A stretch of 64,000 nucleotides of DNA from Pseudodesulfovibrio sp. S3 (GTDB taxonomy: Bacteria > Desulfobacterota > Desulfovibrionia > Desulfovibrionales > Desulfovibrionaceae), in the NCBI RefSeq assembly GCF_004025585.1, contig NZ_QTZO01000005.1, positions 1 through 64,000 of the forward strand. The letters run 5' to 3'. Positions 9,301-16,401 of this stretch are shown here, piece after piece. The stretch's first letter is position 1, and the number at the start of each line of letters is the position of its first letter. The position numbers and the translations under genes were made by a program. The notes below the pieces were generated by a model. It searched no databases. It was not told where the DNA came from and was given only the letters and a program-made list of their open reading frames with translations.

Positions 9301-9481
9301 TCTGGTCGCCGTCCGCAGCGCTCGCCAGGGCCTGATCCAACTCCTGCATGGCTGAGGCCCAGGAAGAGCCGTCACCGGGTTGGGTCGCCTTGGAATCGAC
9401 ATGCACTGTCCGGGCGTGGGCGTTGACGGGATATAGCAGGGTGCAGAGAAACAGGGCGAGAATCAGTCGGCGTATCATCAT
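6326..9481 (-). CDS. Secreted beta-helix / EF-hand / arylsulfotransferase-like fusion
   Basis: About 1,051 residues with a multi-part build (numbering from the ATG at 9487). 1-26 is a signal peptide ending AHA. 27-400 is a right-handed parallel beta-helix with GDGSSWASAMQELDQAL and repeated CxF..N.A..GGG-type turns, as in chlamydial Pmp-like polymorphic outer-membrane proteins. 450-540 is a Pro/Gln/Glu linker. Two EF-hand/dockerin-like Ca loops follow at 547-558 (DADGNGCITINE) and 571-582 (DHNGDGCLSKAE). A Pro/Ala linker runs from 600 to 655. 656-1053 is an arylsulfotransferase (ASST)-like propeller with GSIFKKW, QIVWEY and a QHHDVEPLPNGN His-His segment. I prefer the start at 9481, where AAGGA is 6 bases upstream. 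No DsbA/DsbL partner is adjacent. The individual domains are recognisable; the combined role is unknown. Confidence 0.8.
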   Translation of the reverse strand: MMIRRLILALFLCTLLYPVNAHARTVHVDSKATQPGDGSSWASAMQELDQALASAADGDQIWVAEGVYTPNPSAGRAATFKLVPGVEIYGGFSGTEVELGKRNFKKHQTTLSGDIGQMGVPDDNVFHVVTGADRAVLDGFTVTGGYSRNARWQGGDQLTASVIVSGPGNGQGAGMINFQASPEVRNCVFQDNQALEGGAVYNMTSPSNDPTGVPETSPRFIDCTFWQNSAMAYGGGVANALRTKPLFVSCEFDSNLSDFKGGGMYNDFGAAPILLNSIFRNNEAVHGGGMANDGGAAPIFYYCTLTGNRSTKDGPAIHQGDTSANTTILIKTVVWANECECKDTRFLNGPGSEIRVQDSVIQGGYKGKSVFQANPSLDRKSETMLNVGYKTNGFRFTADKLDARIKDANRSEFTQNLPSFDSGYTAAVTTALLDTRNAPALPETRSIPVQLPEVAQTPAPQSIATPEPEPEQPKILEQPQVLEQAPKQAPVATPEPVLAPVQPPAPQPEPDALAMVEPQHSVLKESPAPRKSGPKSSEIMLLELDADGNGCITINEAQGPLQQQFWRVDHNGDGCLSKAELDRMDDKSRQEGQDTAEQASQPQPRPQPRPVAQQAKPAAPQPTTTASLAKPQTAAPAKTTALPAASKAESSGSSTGYTLFAPIGGTETYLVDMQGSIFKKWTSKDTSAGAVYLLNNGNLLRTVSPAKGEVRTPFEGKGVNGGIIQEVSPRGQIVWEYSYVSSDVRQHHDVEPLPNGNVLLLAWEMKHASDIEAAGGSLRSHPEGKLWVEHIVEVRKSGPRSGYIVWEWHAWDHLVQDSNQSAPNYASPVRLPQRIDLNYNPTRQADWQHANSIDFNPALNQIVVSLRNTNEIWIIDHSTSTAQAAASSGGLMRRGGDILFRWGNPAAYGASGRPSLMGQHDAQWIPNGKPGDETILIFNNGDRREKRSDIIEIKPEYYFKTTRLNAQVVWSYNDAGGSPFFADHVSGAQRLANGNTLICDGTDARIFEVTGDAKPVWEYKHEGRNKGPDSHLFRATRIPSDHPGIKRLSSQ

Positions 9482-9560
9482 GAACATTCCTTGAAAGGTC
9501 TCACTTGTCCTTGAGGGATTGAGTGTGGGTGATCTGTTTTGGTCGCCATCATGCCTGATT

Positions 9561-10589
9561 TTACCCCTGCATGGCTAGTCCCTTTATGAGACCGAAGCAG
9601 CCTGCCAGCATCATGTCTCCGCCCGGGGACGGGAAGGTTACATCGAATCCGTTCAACATGCTCCGGCGGGGACCGAGAACGAATGTGGGTTGGAATCCGT
9701 CAGCTCCGTCAGGCAGGTCATTGCACAGACAGCCGTGGCCGCGTTCCTCGAAGACCTGTTCAAAGGACAGGCAGCCGCAGCGGAAATCGGCCAGGTCCTT
9801 CCAGAGTTTGTCGCCGTCCACACAGCCGGTATGCTGTTCATAGACGCCGTGGATGCGGCCGTCGAACAGGAGAAAGGCGATCAAATGGGAGTTGCCGATG
9901 TTGACCAGCGTGATGCCGCGCTCATGACTGAGGCGCTCGATTTCGTCCACATAGAGCGCACCGAGCACCGCTGCGGCTCCGGTGTCGGCCACGGGTCCGC
10001 CGCCGATGTCCGCCTGGAGATCGGCCAGCCGGGTAAGCATGGCGGGCGGGGTCCGGTAGACCAGGGCTTCTGGGCGACCGTCCGCCTCGTGCAGCAGGTT
10101 TTGCCAGAGCTTGAAGCGGCCCATGCGGTTGGACTGCCCCGGATGAAACCCGTGGTCCTGGGCGCAGGCCGCGATCTCATCGGGCCAGGGAAGCTCTGCG
10201 GCGGTCAGGAAAGTCTGCCACCAGGCCTCATCGAAATCCGTGAGCCGGACCGGCTCGAACCCGGCGGGACACGCCTCGGTCAGCGTGATGCCCATGTCCG
10301 TGACACGTGTCAGGTCGTCGGCCATGGTGTAGGCCGCGCTTTCGGTGGATGCGACTTGCAGCCCGGCCTTGAGATGGGCGTTTATGAACCGGGTCACGCC
10401 GCCGCCCATGTTGCGGTGGTGGAGCCAGATGTTTCTGCCCTGCACGCGCAATCCCTCCATGCGCCGGCCGATTTGCAGGGCCGGGGAGGGGAGGACGAAT
10501 TTTGGACAGTTTTCAATATTGATATCGGGTGAATGGAGCAGCACGTCCTGGGTGCCGCTGCCGATGTCGAGGCAGAGTGTGGTGTTCAA
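9561..10589 (-). CDS. DUF1786 family protein (actin-like fold ATPase candidate)
   Basis: 342-residue protein. The N-terminus NTTLCLDIGSGTQDVLL looks like the phosphate-1 loop of the ASKHA (actin/Hsp70/sugar kinase) fold, and a second glycine-rich DTGAAAVLGALY plus a GITLVNIGNSHLIAFLL segment follow. This pattern matches DUF1786. Several Cys residues cluster at the C-terminal third (FRCGCLSFEQ, GHGCLCND). The start is a TTG with an ideal AAGGAG at 6 bases; an in-frame ATG at 10676 has no such site. It lies 79 bases upstream of the fusion gene in the same direction. Function unknown. Confidence 0.75.
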   Translation of the reverse strand: MNTTLCLDIGSGTQDVLLHSPDINIENCPKFVLPSPALQIGRRMEGLRVQGRNIWLHHRNMGGGVTRFINAHLKAGLQVASTESAAYTMADDLTRVTDMGITLTEACPAGFEPVRLTDFDEAWWQTFLTAAELPWPDEIAACAQDHGFHPGQSNRMGRFKLWQNLLHEADGRPEALVYRTPPAMLTRLADLQADIGGGPVADTGAAAVLGALYVDEIERLSHERGITLVNIGNSHLIAFLLFDGRIHGVYEQHTGCVDGDKLWKDLADFRCGCLSFEQVFEERGHGCLCNDLPDGADGFQPTFVLGPRRSMLNGFDVTFPSPGGDMMLAGCFGLIKGLAMQG

Positions 10590-10703
10590 AGGTTTCTCCT
10601 TGGGAATATGTCCCGATCTTGTTACACCGGGGAGGGCAAAGGGGCAAGAAGTCCGCGTTTCCTGTCGGGTTGACACCGGCTGCGCACGGCGTCATGGTGC
10701 GTC

Positions 10704-11531
10704 ATGCTGACGTTCACCCTTGTCTCCCTGGCCGTGCTCGTCCTGTTTACCCTGATACGGTTTGGTGCATTTCTTGTGTCCAACGCTCTGGCCGGACAAC
10801 TCTCGGAAATCCGCCGGGGCGTGGACGGGTTGAGTTTGGCCGTGGTCCGGGGGGTGGTCACGGCCTTGGCAGCAGATGTCGTGGCCCTGCCAAGTTGTCT
10901 GCTGCTCGCCTGCACCGAGCGCTCCCCAGGCGGTATGGGGACTCCCATCCTGATGGTGCATGGCCTTTACCACAACCGCACAGCCTGGCAGTTTTTCAAG
11001 TTCCGACTGCGTCGGGCGGGGTTTTCCAACCTGCACACCTTCGGCTACAACAGCTTTACCAGGGATTTCGACCATGCCCTGAAAGGCATGGAACAGAAAT
11101 TGGAAGCACTGCTTGGGAAGGAACCTGACGCCAAGGTGATCCTCATGGGCCACAGCCTTGGTGGGCTGGTCTGTCGCTGTGCAGCGGCCAATCCGCGTTT
11201 CAATCATTGCGTGGCAGGGCTTATCACCTTGGGGTCGCCGCACAAAGGCAGTGATCTTGCTCGGTTCGGCGGCAACCGCATGGCCCGCGATCTCATTCCA
11301 GGTCGGTTCATTTCCCGCGCCGTGGCAGGCGCGTCCGATCCGGACTGTCCGAAGCTCGGTATATACACCCTGACCGATGACTATGTTTTCCCCTTAGACA
11401 TGCTTCGCACCGGCCGGACCGGTTGGCAAGAGCGGATATGTTCACCCATGGGGCATGTCTGGATGCTATACTCTGCGGAAGTTGCTGATATGACGATTGA
11501 TTTTTTGGTGGCAACCGAGAGTGCAGGATAG
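10704..11531 (+). CDS. Alpha/beta-hydrolase, lipase-like, membrane-anchored
   Basis: 275-residue alpha/beta-hydrolase. A hydrophobic N-terminal segment (LTFTLVSLAVLVLFTLIRFGAFLV) should anchor it in the inner membrane. The body has an oxyanion-type PILMVHGLYHNRTAW and the nucleophile elbow GHSLGG at about residue 150, followed by LITLGSPHKGSDLA and a late GHVWMLYS that may supply the catalytic His. This is typical of EstA/triacylglycerol-lipase-like proteins. The substrate is unknown. It is divergent from the DUF1786 gene and ends at a strong bidirectional terminator. Confidence 0.8.
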   Translation: MLTFTLVSLAVLVLFTLIRFGAFLVSNALAGQLSEIRRGVDGLSLAVVRGVVTALAADVVALPSCLLLACTERSPGGMGTPILMVHGLYHNRTAWQFFKFRLRRAGFSNLHTFGYNSFTRDFDHALKGMEQKLEALLGKEPDAKVILMGHSLGGLVCRCAAANPRFNHCVAGLITLGSPHKGSDLARFGGNRMARDLIPGRFISRAVAGASDPDCPKLGIYTLTDDYVFPLDMLRTGRTGWQERICSPMGHVWMLYSAEVADMTIDFLVATESAG

Positions 11532-11553
11532 GTCTTTCAAGCCGCTTCGTCCT

Positions 11554-11590
11554 AACAAAAAAGGGCCTCCTTGGAGGCCCTTTTTTGTTA
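11554..11590. terminator. Bidirectional terminator between convergent genes
   Basis: Near-perfect palindrome: AACAAAAAAGGGCCTCC, TT, then the reverse complement. A- and T-runs on both sides suit it to stop both the lipase gene (plus) and the HEAT/receiver gene (minus), whose stop codon lies inside it. Confidence 0.92.
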
Positions 11591-13171
11591 TTCGGTGAAT
11601 TCGAGAATCTTGGCCTTGAGGTCGTCAGGCTTGAACGGTTTGGTGATAAAGGAGGTGACCCCGGTCTTGGCCGCCAGGCTTTGCTGGGAAGCCTCGGATT
11701 CAGTGGTGACCATGATAATGGGTATGTCTTCCAGGCCGGGGGTGGAGCGGATCTTGGAGACCAGTTCCATACCGTCCATGATGGGCATGTTCATGTCCGT
11801 GATGATGATTTCGAACTCCTCGCCCTGTTCGATGAAGTCGTAGGCTTCTTCGCCGTTGGTGGCCATGAACGGTTCAAAGCCGAGGTCCGTGAGGATTGCC
11901 CGGTGCATGGCGCACATGGAGCGGGAGTCGTCCGCAGCCAGGGCCTTGCGGGTACCGGTGGCGACGGAAGGCAGTCGTTCCAGGTCAGCATCGGCCCTTG
12001 TGCCGCCGATTGCGTTCAGTGCGGAACGGAATTCCTCGATGATTTCCGGATCCTTGGATTCGGCCAGGGCGTCGATCAGGGCATCGCCCACGCCCTGTGA
12101 TTCATACAGGGCATCGAAAATGGCGGTGGCCTTGGAGGAAATGACCGCCTTTGCCAGCCGGTCGGATTGGTCATCAGCCTTGGTTATCAGGCTGGTCAGG
12201 GTGGATATCATGCCCGGATTGACGTGCTGCTCCAGCCCGCCGATGACCGCCATGAGAATGAGTTCATCGGTCTCTGCCAGTCCATCGACAAGGCAGATGA
12301 TGCCCTTCATCGTGCCGATGCGGCCGAGGGCCTCATATACGGCGTAGCGGACATTTTCATCCTGGGCCAACCCTTTGTCGAAGGCGGCTACCAGGCCGTT
12401 TGCGCCCGAACGGTCGCGCAGGAAGCCCAGAACGTTGGCGGCGAGAATTTTGCTATCTGTATCACCTGCATCGAAGGTTCCCAGCAGCTGAGGCACGCAG
12501 GGTGAGCCGATGTTGATGAGTGCGTCGGTGATGATGCGCCGGACCGTGGGGTTCTTGTGGTGCAGTCGTTCCACCAGGAATGCGATGGTGTCGGTCGAGG
12601 CCTGGCGGGCCAGGGCTTCCACAGCTTTCCATGTGGTGATGTCGCACACCTCGAAACGGTCTGGGGCCTCGCTCTCGAGAATGATTGCCTTGAATTGCTC
12701 TATGGATTCCGGGTCTGCGAATTTGCCCAGGGCCTCGATGCAGGAGGACTGGATGAAGGCATCTTCATGGAAGAGGAATCCTCTGAATACGGGCACGGCC
12801 GATTCGTCACCGATGCGGGCCAGGGAGGTGAGAATCTCCATGAGACGATCAATGTCTGGTTCGGCCTGCGCCAGTTTCACCAGGGGAGCCGTAGCGGCCT
12901 TGATGGCGTATTCGCCCGCAACACGGATGCACAAAATGCTCAAGCCGCTATGGGGGTCGCTCAAGCCTTCTATGACATTGTCTTCGTTGCTGGACAGCAC
13001 AGCGTTAAGGGCGTTGACTACCATATAGTCGATGGAGGTATCTCCCACCGGGCTTTTGAGTAGATCAACCAAGCCGGGAAGGGCCTCGGGGTCCTTGCTG
13101 CCGGATATTTCATTGAGGATCGTAATCTGATCCAGGAATTCCTTATCTCGAAACTTATCAAGCCTTGCCAT
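11588..13171 (-). CDS. HEAT-repeat protein with C-terminal response-regulator receiver
   Basis: 527 residues. Residues ~20-395 are a run of alpha-helical HEAT/PBS-lyase-type repeats (ALPGLVDLLKS, AVPVFRGFLF, ALGKFADPESIE, LINIGSPCVPQLL, ALGRIGTMKGIICLV). Residues ~409-527 are a complete CheY-like receiver: acidic pair D414/D415, phospho-acceptor D459 in TDMNMPIMDG, a Thr-Thr pair after the fourth strand, and K511 in ITKPF. No output domain follows, so the HEAT solenoid is probably the effector or docking surface. It lies 32 bases downstream of a CheX phosphatase gene, which would be expected to dephosphorylate a receiver. The partner kinase is not in the window. Confidence 0.88.
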   Translation of the reverse strand: MARLDKFRDKEFLDQITILNEISGSKDPEALPGLVDLLKSPVGDTSIDYMVVNALNAVLSSNEDNVIEGLSDPHSGLSILCIRVAGEYAIKAATAPLVKLAQAEPDIDRLMEILTSLARIGDESAVPVFRGFLFHEDAFIQSSCIEALGKFADPESIEQFKAIILESEAPDRFEVCDITTWKAVEALARQASTDTIAFLVERLHHKNPTVRRIITDALINIGSPCVPQLLGTFDAGDTDSKILAANVLGFLRDRSGANGLVAAFDKGLAQDENVRYAVYEALGRIGTMKGIICLVDGLAETDELILMAVIGGLEQHVNPGMISTLTSLITKADDQSDRLAKAVISSKATAIFDALYESQGVGDALIDALAESKDPEIIEEFRSALNAIGGTRADADLERLPSVATGTRKALAADDSRSMCAMHRAILTDLGFEPFMATNGEEAYDFIEQGEEFEIIITDMNMPIMDGMELVSKIRSTPGLEDIPIIMVTTESEASQQSLAAKTGVTSFITKPFKPDDLKAKILEFTE

Positions 13172-13203
13172 GACATCTCCACGCTTTTTAAAAATGCAGC
13201 GGC

Positions 13204-13662
13204 CTACTCAAAGCAGAATTCAATGGTGAAGGTCCCGTCCTTTGTCGTGAAGGGGATGGCCATTATCGGAGCCTTCGCCATATGGGAAATTGTGTGATTG
13301 TCTCCCATGACGACGGTCGGGGTGGAGCCTTGGAAGACGAGTCCCTTTTCCGCCAGACCTGCACGGGCCTGGCCGGATATCATGTTGGTCAGTTCGCCAA
13401 CGGCATCCTTGACGTCCTGCATGATATCATCGATTTCGTCACCCAGCATATTCTTGACGATGGCTACGGCACATCCCTTGGAGAAAGAGAGAGATACGCT
13501 GCCATTTTTCTTGCCGGTGATACCTACCATTCCGGACACGTCTCCGGCGGCAACGGTGTTTCTCTTGACGTAGGGCTTGCCGACCTCGGGTTTGATAAAG
13601 GCCATGGTGGACAGTACGTCTATGGCTGCTTTGATGAAGGGCTTCGCCAGTTCAACATCCAT
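13204..13662 (-). CDS. cheX: CheX-like chemotaxis phosphatase
   Basis: 152-residue CheC/CheX/FliY-family protein. CheX enzymes dephosphorylate CheY~P using a Glu-x2-Asn pair on a helix; here the pair is E90/N93 in VGELTNMISGQA. The fold-defining SGMVGITGKKNGSVSLSFSK and TPTVVMGDNHTI segments are also visible. There is only one catalytic motif, as in CheX rather than CheC. AAGGAG lies 8 bases before the ATG. Its downstream neighbour is a HEAT-receiver protein, a natural substrate. The 337-base upstream gap carries a strong dyad. Confidence 0.87.
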   Translation of the reverse strand: MDVELAKPFIKAAIDVLSTMAFIKPEVGKPYVKRNTVAAGDVSGMVGITGKKNGSVSLSFSKGCAVAIVKNMLGDEIDDIMQDVKDAVGELTNMISGQARAGLAEKGLVFQGSTPTVVMGDNHTISHMAKAPIMAIPFTTKDGTFTIEFCFE

Positions 13663-13815
13663 GTGTTTTTCTCCTTGGAAAAATAGCAGTAAGATTCAAC
13701 CTTCTCAGTTATCCTAAAGAATTGGAGAAAGTCGAGTAATTATTCTTCATTCAGATGCGTGACAGCTAAGTCTCACATTACAAATACCTAACCGACTATG
13801 AGACAAAGGGTCAAG

Positions 13816-13839
13816 ACGTGTATAACTAATTATACACGT
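13816..13839. promoter_or_regulatory. Perfect 10-bp dyad in the divergent intergenic region
   Basis: ACGTGTATAA, CTAA, TTATACACGT: ten paired bases around a four-base spacer. It lies 154 bases upstream of cheX (minus) and 161 upstream of the MBL-fold gene (plus). It fits a dimeric repressor operator better than a terminator, because no gene ends here. The rest of 13663-13999 is AT-rich with no gene. Confidence 0.5.
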
Positions 13840-13999
13840 TGAGTTGTTTTTTCTTTGTTCGAGATTGTGTTTCCCCTCAGACCCCGTCTCACTCAATGGT
13901 GCCGAAGGATATGGCAGATCGTCAAGCATCTTTCCAGTGCTTGACACATGCCAAATCATCCTCATAGGTTCATACAAAATTCAACAGGAAGCGTAAATC

Positions 14000-14749
14000 G
14001 TGAAGACCTACACCATTCATCCCATAGTCATGGGGACCAAGGTTTTTGACAAGGGCATGATGACCTATCAACAGGGATACGGCACCCCGTATACCATCCC
14101 GATCTATACCTGGTATATTGAGGGCGGCGACAAGAACATCCTGGTGGACACCGGGGAGATGCAGCCCATCGTGTCGGCCGAGCGCGAACAGGCCATCGGC
14201 GGCAAGATATATACCTTTGAGGAAGGGCTGGCCAAATACGGCCTCAAGCCCGAGGATATCGACATCATCATCCACACCCATCTGCACAACGATCATTGCG
14301 AAAACGACTACAAGTGCGTCAATGCAAAGATATATGTGCACGAGAAGGAGATGGAGTCCGTGTACAACCCCCACCCGCTGGATTTCCGTTATCTGGAGGA
14401 CTACGTGGACGATGCCAAGGAAAACGGCCAGATTGTCACCGTGGCCGAGGATACCGAGGTCCTGCCGGGCATCACCATGATCCATACCCCGGCCCACACT
14501 CCGGGGGGCATGTCCATCAAGATCGAGACCGACAAGGGGTCGGTCCTTATCTGCGGGTTCTGCACCATCCTGGAGAACCTGGACCCGCCAAAGGAAGTCC
14601 GGGCCATGGAGATGGAAGTCATTCCGCCCGGCACCAACACCGGTCCGTATGAGGCCTACGACATTTTGCTGAAGGCCAAGGACATGGCCGACTTCGTCCT
14701 GCCGCTCCATGAGCCCAAATGGGCGTCCATGGAAACCGTGCCCGAGTAA
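14000..14749 (+). CDS. MBL-fold hydrolase, AHL-lactonase-like
   Basis: 249-residue metallo-beta-lactamase-fold protein nearest in pattern to the N-acyl-homoserine-lactonase group. The metal motif H94-L-H96-N-D98-H99 is intact, H166 lies in TPAHTPGG and H237 in LPLHEP. The bridging Asp normally found after the fifth metal strand is not evident: the local sequence is VLICGFCTI (182-190). It may therefore bind metal differently. The start is GTG with AGGAAG upstream. A true quorum-quenching role is not supported by context; a general lactone or ester hydrolase is as likely. Confidence 0.75.
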   Translation: MKTYTIHPIVMGTKVFDKGMMTYQQGYGTPYTIPIYTWYIEGGDKNILVDTGEMQPIVSAEREQAIGGKIYTFEEGLAKYGLKPEDIDIIIHTHLHNDHCENDYKCVNAKIYVHEKEMESVYNPHPLDFRYLEDYVDDAKENGQIVTVAEDTEVLPGITMIHTPAHTPGGMSIKIETDKGSVLICGFCTILENLDPPKEVRAMEMEVIPPGTNTGPYEAYDILLKAKDMADFVLPLHEPKWASMETVPE

Positions 14750-14756
14750 ATCGCGG

Positions 14757-14790
14757 CGGGGAGCTTCCCGAGAGGAGGCTCCCCGTTTTT
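14757..14790 (+). terminator. Intrinsic terminator after the MBL-fold gene
   Basis: CGGGGAGC and GCTCCCCG pair around a 13-base loop; TTTTTC follows. Confidence 0.85.
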
Positions 14791-14828
14791 CTTGCCATTG
14801 CACCTGAGCGGGGAGTACCGTTCACACC

Positions 14829-15740
14829 ATGTCCCCAATCATACTCGCCATATTGCCCATATTCGGGCTGATCCTGCTGGGATTCGTCCTGCGCAGGCTC
14901 GATTTTCCCGGAATCGGTTTCTGGCCTGTGTCCGAGCGCCTGACCTACTATGTCCTGTTTCCGGCCATGCTGGTCAGCGGACTTGCCGGGCGGCATTTTG
15001 ACGGTTCGGCCATGGGGATCGGTCTGACTCTGGCCTCGGCCATCTGTCTTGTGGGCGCGTTCCTGGTGCTCACCCGGACCATGTTCAATCTGGACGGCCC
15101 GGTCTTCACCTCGGTTTTTCAGGGAGCCATCCGGCCCAACACCTACGTGGGGCTTTCGGCTGCGGCCGCATTGCTCGGCCCGGACTGGATGACGCTTTCG
15201 GCCGTGGCCCTGCTCACCCTCATTCCCCTGGTCAACGTCCTTTGCGTGCTGGTGCTTTCGCGCCACGGCAAACACGGCGGCGGCCTGGGCAGGGTGGGGC
15301 TGGAGCTGCTCAAGAATCCCCTCATCCTGGCCTGCGTGGCGGGGTTGATCCTGAGCGGGCTCAATCTGGAACTGCCCGGCGTGGTTCTGGATCTGCTGAC
15401 CATCCTGGGCAAGGCGGCCCTGCCGCTCGGCCTGCTGGCCGTGGGCGCAGGACTGCAATTCGAAGGGATCGGCGCGACAACCATGCCCGTGGGGCTGGCT
15501 TCTTTGTCCCATCTCGTGGCCCTGCCCCTGGCCGCCTACGGCTGTGCCCGGCTGTTCGGCGTGGAGGGGCTGGCCCGTGACGCGGCGCTGATCTACACAG
15601 CCATTCCGGTGTCCGTATCCGCCTTTATCCTGGCGCGCCAGATGGGCGGAGACCATCGGGTCATGGCCCTGATCATCACTGCGCAGACTGTTTTGTCCGC
15701 AGTGACCATGCCCCTGATACTGGCCCTGCTTGGCAGTTGA
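14829..15740 (+). CDS. AEC-family (auxin efflux carrier-like) transporter
   Basis: 303-residue inner-membrane protein with about ten hydrophobic segments. The start MSPIILAILPIFGLILLGFVLRR, the RLTYYVLFPAMLVSGLAG segment and the duplicated second half (VLDLLTILGKAALPLGLLAVGAGL) are characteristic of AEC permeases. Bacterial members export or import small carboxylic acids such as malate or malonate. The substrate cannot be read from sequence. It starts 38 bases after the preceding terminator and is probably transcribed alone. Confidence 0.88.
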   Translation: MSPIILAILPIFGLILLGFVLRRLDFPGIGFWPVSERLTYYVLFPAMLVSGLAGRHFDGSAMGIGLTLASAICLVGAFLVLTRTMFNLDGPVFTSVFQGAIRPNTYVGLSAAAALLGPDWMTLSAVALLTLIPLVNVLCVLVLSRHGKHGGGLGRVGLELLKNPLILACVAGLILSGLNLELPGVVLDLLTILGKAALPLGLLAVGAGLQFEGIGATTMPVGLASLSHLVALPLAAYGCARLFGVEGLARDAALIYTAIPVSVSAFILARQMGGDHRVMALIITAQTVLSAVTMPLILALLGS

Positions 15741-15860
15741 TCCGGCACGGGGTGCCTGAAACCGGGAGTTCAAGCTCTTGGGAAAACCCCTTGATTCGAG
15801 CGGGGAATTGGGACAGTATGCCGCTAATTTGCTGTTCCCCGTATTGATAAGGAGTATTCA

Positions 15861-16346
15861 ATGGCTAAAGATTTCAGAGAATATCTTGTTGAAGCGTCCC
15901 GGCATGAACTGTTCGGCCGCGTGTTCAAGGAACTGGCCATCGGGCTCAAGGTGGTGGTCTCCTTCCAGGCCAGCGAGACCCATGCCTGCTACCCGGAAAA
16001 GACCCTGGACGATCCTTACGAATATACCCGCTGGGAAGTCGCCCTGCGTTCCTCCACCCCGGCCATCGACGTGCCCAAGGCCGGCGCCTGGGAATACCTC
16101 AAGCACAACTATTGGGCCAAGCCCTTTGACAAGCCTGATTTTCAGCGTGCCCTGGTGGGAGAGAACATCCCCACCAAGGACTGCCAGCAGATTCTGGAGG
16201 ATGTCATCGAATACGCCAAGCTCAAGGGGCACCTGGATTCCGAAGAAGAAATCCGCGTGTTGGAGCCGGACGAAGAGGTCAAGAAGATTTCCGCTTGCGG
16301 CGGCTGCGGCGGCAAGAAGAAAGCTGCCAAGTCAGCCGAAAAGTAA
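15861..16346 (+). CDS. Conserved-looking hypothetical protein with C-terminal CGGCGG motif
   Basis: 161 residues, not recognised. It is soluble, with no signal and no membrane segment. The N-terminal two-thirds is aromatic-rich and charged (DDPYEYTRWEVALRSS, WEYLKHNYWAKPF). A helical region (CQQILEDVIEYAKLKGHL) and an acidic stretch lead to a short C-terminal ACGGCGGKKKAAKSAEK tail that could bind a metal or be flexible. AAGGAG lies 8 bases before the ATG and a strong terminator follows, so it is a well-expressed single-gene unit. Confidence 0.75.
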   Translation: MAKDFREYLVEASRHELFGRVFKELAIGLKVVVSFQASETHACYPEKTLDDPYEYTRWEVALRSSTPAIDVPKAGAWEYLKHNYWAKPFDKPDFQRALVGENIPTKDCQQILEDVIEYAKLKGHLDSEEEIRVLEPDEEVKKISACGGCGGKKKAAKSAEK

Positions 16347-16365
16347 ACAAGATGACCAAGGCATA

Positions 16366-16397
16366 AAAGGCCCGCTCTCAACAGAGAGCGGGCCTTT
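16366..16397. terminator. Bidirectional terminator
   Basis: AAAGGCCCGCTCTC and its reverse complement around a four-base loop. It serves the plus-strand hypothetical gene and the minus-strand YbhB-like gene, which converge here. Confidence 0.9.
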
Positions 16398-16401
16398 GTC
16401 G

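Noticed and set aside
14619-15773. 384-residue minus-strand frame opposite the AEC transporter
   Set aside because: Gln/His/Gly-rich antisense translation; the plus-strand carrier is clearly real.
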